DNA from: CAIWHR01 sp963709525
GTDB taxonomy: Bacteria; Pseudomonadota; Gammaproteobacteria; Burkholderiales; Casimicrobiaceae
DNA length: 64,000 bases
Assembly (NCBI GenBank): GCA_963709525.1
Contig: CAVPXB010000013.1
Span: forward strand, 1 to 64,000
Direction of reading: 5' to 3'
In this document: positions 61,568 to 64,000 of the stretch, piece by piece
Numbering within the stretch: position 1 is the first letter of the stretch
Layout of the letters: each line of letters starts with the position of its first letter
Notes under the pieces: generated by a model
Seen by the model: the letters and a program-made list of their open reading frames with translations, nothing else
Databases searched by the model: none
What the model was told of the DNA's origin: nothing
Position numbers and translations under genes: made by a program

Positions 61568-62500
61568 TCAGCCAGCATCTGCGGGCGACCAAGGACCGCC
61601 CGCCCGCCACCGGGCGGGAAACACCGTGTTGGCACTTGCCGCTTCAATGACCGGCAACATGAAGGTGGCCAGCGCTGCGATCACGTTATTCAACGCCAGC
61701 GCTTCCAGTCGGTTCTTCTTCAGGAAGGCCTGCCACTGCATCTGCTTCTGCACATCTTGCGCAAACGCATCGCTGAGTCCGAAAGGCGCCTGTCCGGTCA
61801 GGGCGGTCTTGCGGCGGTCGAAAGTTGCCTGAACGGCTCGACGGAGGATGTCACCGTCAAAGTCAGCATGCCGCGCCAGTACCCACAGATCGAAGTAGTC
61901 CTTCATCCGACTGTTGGCGATGCCGAGCGTCGACAGCGCCTCGAACTTCTCGGCGACCACGGTGTAGCGCGGGTAGACGCGCAACTTCGGTGCCGCGAAT
62001 TCCGACAGCATGACCGGGTACAGGACATCCTCCGGGCCGGGCGTGACAGCATCGCCGAATCCGATGTCGATCCGGATCTGGCAGCGCGCGCCATCGATCA
62101 CGCCGAGCAGCATGACGCACACACCGGCATAGTTCACCTCTTTGCGGGTCTCGGCGGCTTGCACGGTGTAGGGTTGAAATGCCACGCCATCATGCGTTTC
62201 GATCGCGCAGATTTCTCTGAAGACGCCCTCGATGCGCGGCAGTGCCGCCGAACCGAAACCCAGAAAGTCGGCGTCCCTGGTTGGGCGATGCGGGATGTCG
62301 AACCACAGGTCAAACAGCAAGGCACCCTTGAGCAGGAACTGATCCGCGTGCTTCGAGATGCTGATCCGGTACAGCAGGCGCTCAATGGCGTAGCGGGCAA
62401 GGACCAGACTGAAGTCCTGCCTGGTCTCACGGGCGCGGTTGAACAGGCGCGCACGCACCGATGCCGCGACCGACTCTTTGCGAATCCCGGGCTCGTTCAT
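61568..62500 (-). CDS. abiEii: AbiEii-type nucleotidyltransferase toxin
   Basis: 310 residues from the ATG at 62498-62500, overlapping the antitoxin stop (ATGA). The DUF1814 blocks are present: LKGALLFDLWFDIPHRPTRDADFLG (motif I), QIRIDIGFGDAV (motif II), AEKFEALSTLGIANSRMKDYFDLW (motif III/IV). AbiEii is a GTP-dependent nucleotidyltransferase toxin of a type IV toxin-antitoxin system that can cause phage abortive infection. Both genes look complete, so this is likely a working module. Confidence 0.92.
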   Translation of the reverse strand: MNEPGIRKESVAASVRARLFNRARETRQDFSLVLARYAIERLLYRISISKHADQFLLKGALLFDLWFDIPHRPTRDADFLGFGSAALPRIEGVFREICAIETHDGVAFQPYTVQAAETRKEVNYAGVCVMLLGVIDGARCQIRIDIGFGDAVTPGPEDVLYPVMLSEFAAPKLRVYPRYTVVAEKFEALSTLGIANSRMKDYFDLWVLARHADFDGDILRRAVQATFDRRKTALTGQAPFGLSDAFAQDVQKQMQWQAFLKKNRLEALALNNVIAALATFMLPVIEAASANTVFPARWRAGGPWSPADAG

Positions 62501-63096
62501 GACAGGCTTTCCATGTAGGGGCGCATCACGTTGGCCACCCGGCACAGGGTGGCATAGCGCCAGAGTTCATCCATGCTGACCCGCCTGGCTCGCCAAGCCT
62601 CCTGCAGCGATTCCATCGCCACATCGAGACCGATCTTGTTGCGAAACTTGAAGCAGTCGGCCACGGTGCGGGCGACGTTGGTGACGCGAACGGTCACGCC
62701 GTCGACCTGATGTTCTTCGATGCCGTCGGTCAGCGCGGCACCCGAGAAGCGCACGATGCGCAGTGGCGGGTACTCCATCTTCGGCGCGCGTGCCTTGTTG
62801 GGAATGGCAAGCCAGACTTCGAACGGTGACTGTGTGGTGAGGTCGTGCAGGCGCAGCGCCGACAGCAGGCAGACGATGGCTTGCGGGTGTTTGCGTGCGA
62901 CCTCGGCCAGCGTGCCATGCTCGGACACGGGACGATCAGGACGGGCGTACAGGCCACGAGCCACGCGGGTGAGAAGGCCCTGCCGAACCAGCCGCGTGAG
63001 GGCGACACGGGGCAACCCGAGCGCTGCAAGGTCGCGGGGACGGATGAGGCCGAGGGTGTTGGCCAGAGTCAGGATCTGTTGGTAGTTGCTCTCCAT
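62497..63096 (-). CDS. abiEi: AbiEi-type antitoxin/transcriptional repressor
   Basis: 199 residues. An N-terminal winged helix (LTLANTLGLIRPRDLAALGLPRVALTRLVRQGLLTRVARGLYARPD) precedes the C-terminal AbiEi domain (FEVWLAIPNKARAPKMEYPPLRIVRFSG and VRVTNVARTVADCFKFRNKIGLDVAMESLQEAW). AbiEi silences the toxin and represses its own promoter. It is first in the pair; an AT-rich promoter-like stretch lies just upstream. Confidence 0.92.
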   Translation of the reverse strand: MESNYQQILTLANTLGLIRPRDLAALGLPRVALTRLVRQGLLTRVARGLYARPDRPVSEHGTLAEVARKHPQAIVCLLSALRLHDLTTQSPFEVWLAIPNKARAPKMEYPPLRIVRFSGAALTDGIEEHQVDGVTVRVTNVARTVADCFKFRNKIGLDVAMESLQEAWRARRVSMDELWRYATLCRVANVMRPYMESLS

Positions 63097-63116
63097 GCTG
63101 CCATGATGTTCCTATA

Positions 63117-63155
63117 CGTTGGTATTTGTTAATAATAACCTACATATAGAAACCT
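63117..63155 (-). promoter_or_regulatory. AT-rich promoter-like region of the abiE pair
   Basis: A 34-base AT-rich stretch (ggtatttgttaataataacc and following) lies 21 to 60 bases before the abiEi start, unusual in this GC-rich DNA. It contains partially symmetric GTTA/TAAC arms that could bind the AbiEi repressor. Confidence 0.45.
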
Positions 63156-63390
63156 TGGCAGTCACGGTCAAGGAAGGGCTGTTCCCTCCGGGCAGCCAAT
63201 TCGGCATTTCAACCGCTTGATTCATCAGCACGTAACCCGTTGCTTTCCAATATCTATAGACCGGCCCTCTGCGGACTTCGGGCCATTCGCGGAGAATGAG
63301 GCCGGTGAGAAGAATGGCCAGGAGAGAGCGAAAGGTGGCCGGGAACGGGCCGGATGGCCGACCAGCGAAGTCTGCAGGTTTCCGCAAGAA

Positions 63391-63420
63391 CCCGCGCAAA
63401 CCCGCGCAAACACGCGCGAA
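63391..63420. repeat. Short tandem repeat of a 10-base unit
   Basis: CCCGCGCAAA occurs twice in tandem at 63391-63410, followed by the near copy CACGCGCGAA at 63411-63420. The surrounding gap (63156-63590) holds no other recognisable feature. Confidence 0.7.
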
Positions 63421-63590
63421 CTGTCGCTATCAGGCGAAAAACAAACTCCGGCTGAGAACAGTCGGGGCTTCAATGGTGGTGGCGAAGTCGGAGCCGAGTT
63501 TACGGCGCGTCCTCCGAAATGCGGTCGACTTCGACAACCGGCGACGCGGCCACTCGCCGGACATCGGCGCGTTTGAATTCGCCGGATCGC

Positions 63591-64000
63591 TTAGTCGCGG
63601 GCCAGCCAGGTCGCGCCGGCCGTGTTCACGTAGATGGCATACAGCGAGGTCGTGCCGCAGATGAACAACCGGTTGCGCTTCGACCCGCCGAAGCAGACGT
63701 TGCCGACCACCTCGGGGATGCGGAGCTTGCCGATCAAGGTGCCGTCGGGGGCGATGCAGTGCACGCCGTCGCCCGCGCCGGCCCATAGGTTGCCGTCGAC
63801 GTCGATGCGGAAGCCGTCGAACAGGCCGACGCTGCAGGTCGCGAAGACCGGTCCGTCGTCGGCCACGCCATCGCCGTCGGGCGCGACTGCGAAGCGGCGG
63901 ATGTGGCGCGGGCCGCCCGGCACGTGCGAGACGCCGGTATCGGCGACGTACAGCCAGCGCTCGTCGGGCGAGAAGGCCAGCCCGTTGGGCTTGACCATGC
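63591..64000 (-). CDS. SMP-30/gluconolactonase-family protein (5' end outside window)
   Basis: At least 135 residues of a six-bladed beta-propeller in the family of SMP-30 and gluconolactonases, which hydrolyse sugar lactones. Visible repeats: KPNGLAFSPDERWLYVADTG, FDGFRIDVDGNLWAGAGDGVHCIAPDGTLIGKLRIPEVVGNVCFGG and NRLFICGTTSLYAIYVNTAG. The NGLAFSPD and DGFRIDVDGNLW blades carry the metal-binding residues. The gene continues beyond the window; only the C-terminal portion is here. Confidence 0.85.
   Translation of the reverse strand, partial: MVKPNGLAFSPDERWLYVADTGVSHVPGGPRHIRRFAVAPDGDGVADDGPVFATCSVGLFDGFRIDVDGNLWAGAGDGVHCIAPDGTLIGKLRIPEVVGNVCFGGSKRNRLFICGTTSLYAIYVNTAGATWLARD

Noticed and set aside
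63391..63420. Repeat region as a CRISPR array
   Set aside because: Units are 10 bases, directly abutting, without spacers; no cas genes.

Overview
The window is 64 kb of GC-rich DNA with dense, mostly co-directional genes. A group 1 membrane-bound uptake [NiFe]-hydrogenase cluster, a PHA-synthesis repressor (PhaR), tripartite tricarboxylate (Bug/TctC-type) transport genes, FadL-type porins and FadH all point to a betaproteobacterium of the Burkholderiales/Rhodocyclales kind. That placement is inferred from gene content only. I saw no rRNA, tRNA, CRISPR array or intact insertion sequence.

Region by region. (1) 1-8.5 kb, minus strand: hupS-hupL-hupC-(HigA-like regulator)-hupD-hupF-hupG-hupH-hupI-hupJ-hupK-hypA, with an FNR-type box 107 bp upstream of hupS. 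(2) 8.8-12.5 kb: a RatA-like START protein overlapping a cAMP-binding-domain protein, a TerB/DUF697-like protein, then two YeeE/YedE sulfur-transport half-proteins behind an FNR-like box and a perfect CRP-type palindrome. (3) 12.5-16 kb: FadL-type porin and 2,4-dienoyl-CoA reductase. (4) 16.1-21.5 kb: a four-gene glycan set (methyltransferase, two-domain glycosyltransferase, unknown protein, UDP-GlcNAc 2-epimerase) with ATGA-type overlaps. (5) 21.6-30.1 kb: a probable acid-sugar operon (PdxA-like dehydrogenase, TctC, TctB, frameshifted TctA, frameshifted porin, large IlvD/Edd dehydratase) divergent from a GntR regulator. (6) 30.1-35.7 kb: PhaR, a sugar ABC importer whose ATPase and both permeases are broken by single-base frameshifts, and a second GntR regulator. 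(7) 35.9-45.0 kb, plus strand: split transketolase, Asp/Glu-racemase-family protein, complete sugar ABC importer, DUF1537 acid-sugar kinase and OtnI-like isomerase, followed by a DeoR-family remnant. (8) 45-54 kb: small winged-helix protein, L-serine dehydratase, MazF with a truncated MazE, a proline-rich membrane protein, a HAD phosphatase and an iron/phosphonate-type ABC importer. (9) 54-64 kb: a mosaic of gene debris (SDR, antidote and Fic remnants), a 1096-residue phosphoesterase, a cupin, a small TfoX-like protein, a chimeric antitoxin-histidine kinase ORF, an intact AbiE toxin-antitoxin pair and a partial SMP-30/gluconolactonase.

The most interesting parts are the region 7 operon and the region 9 mosaic. 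The region 7 operon has the isomerase and kinase of four-carbon acid-sugar breakdown, but the expected aldolase/decarboxylase and dehydrogenase are absent and a split transketolase and racemase-family protein are present instead. This suggests an undescribed variant of acid-sugar or branched-sugar catabolism. Frameshifts cluster at 12.35, 24.1-26.2 and 30.8-33.6 kb. They break otherwise well-conserved transporter genes and could be sequencing errors or recent decay.
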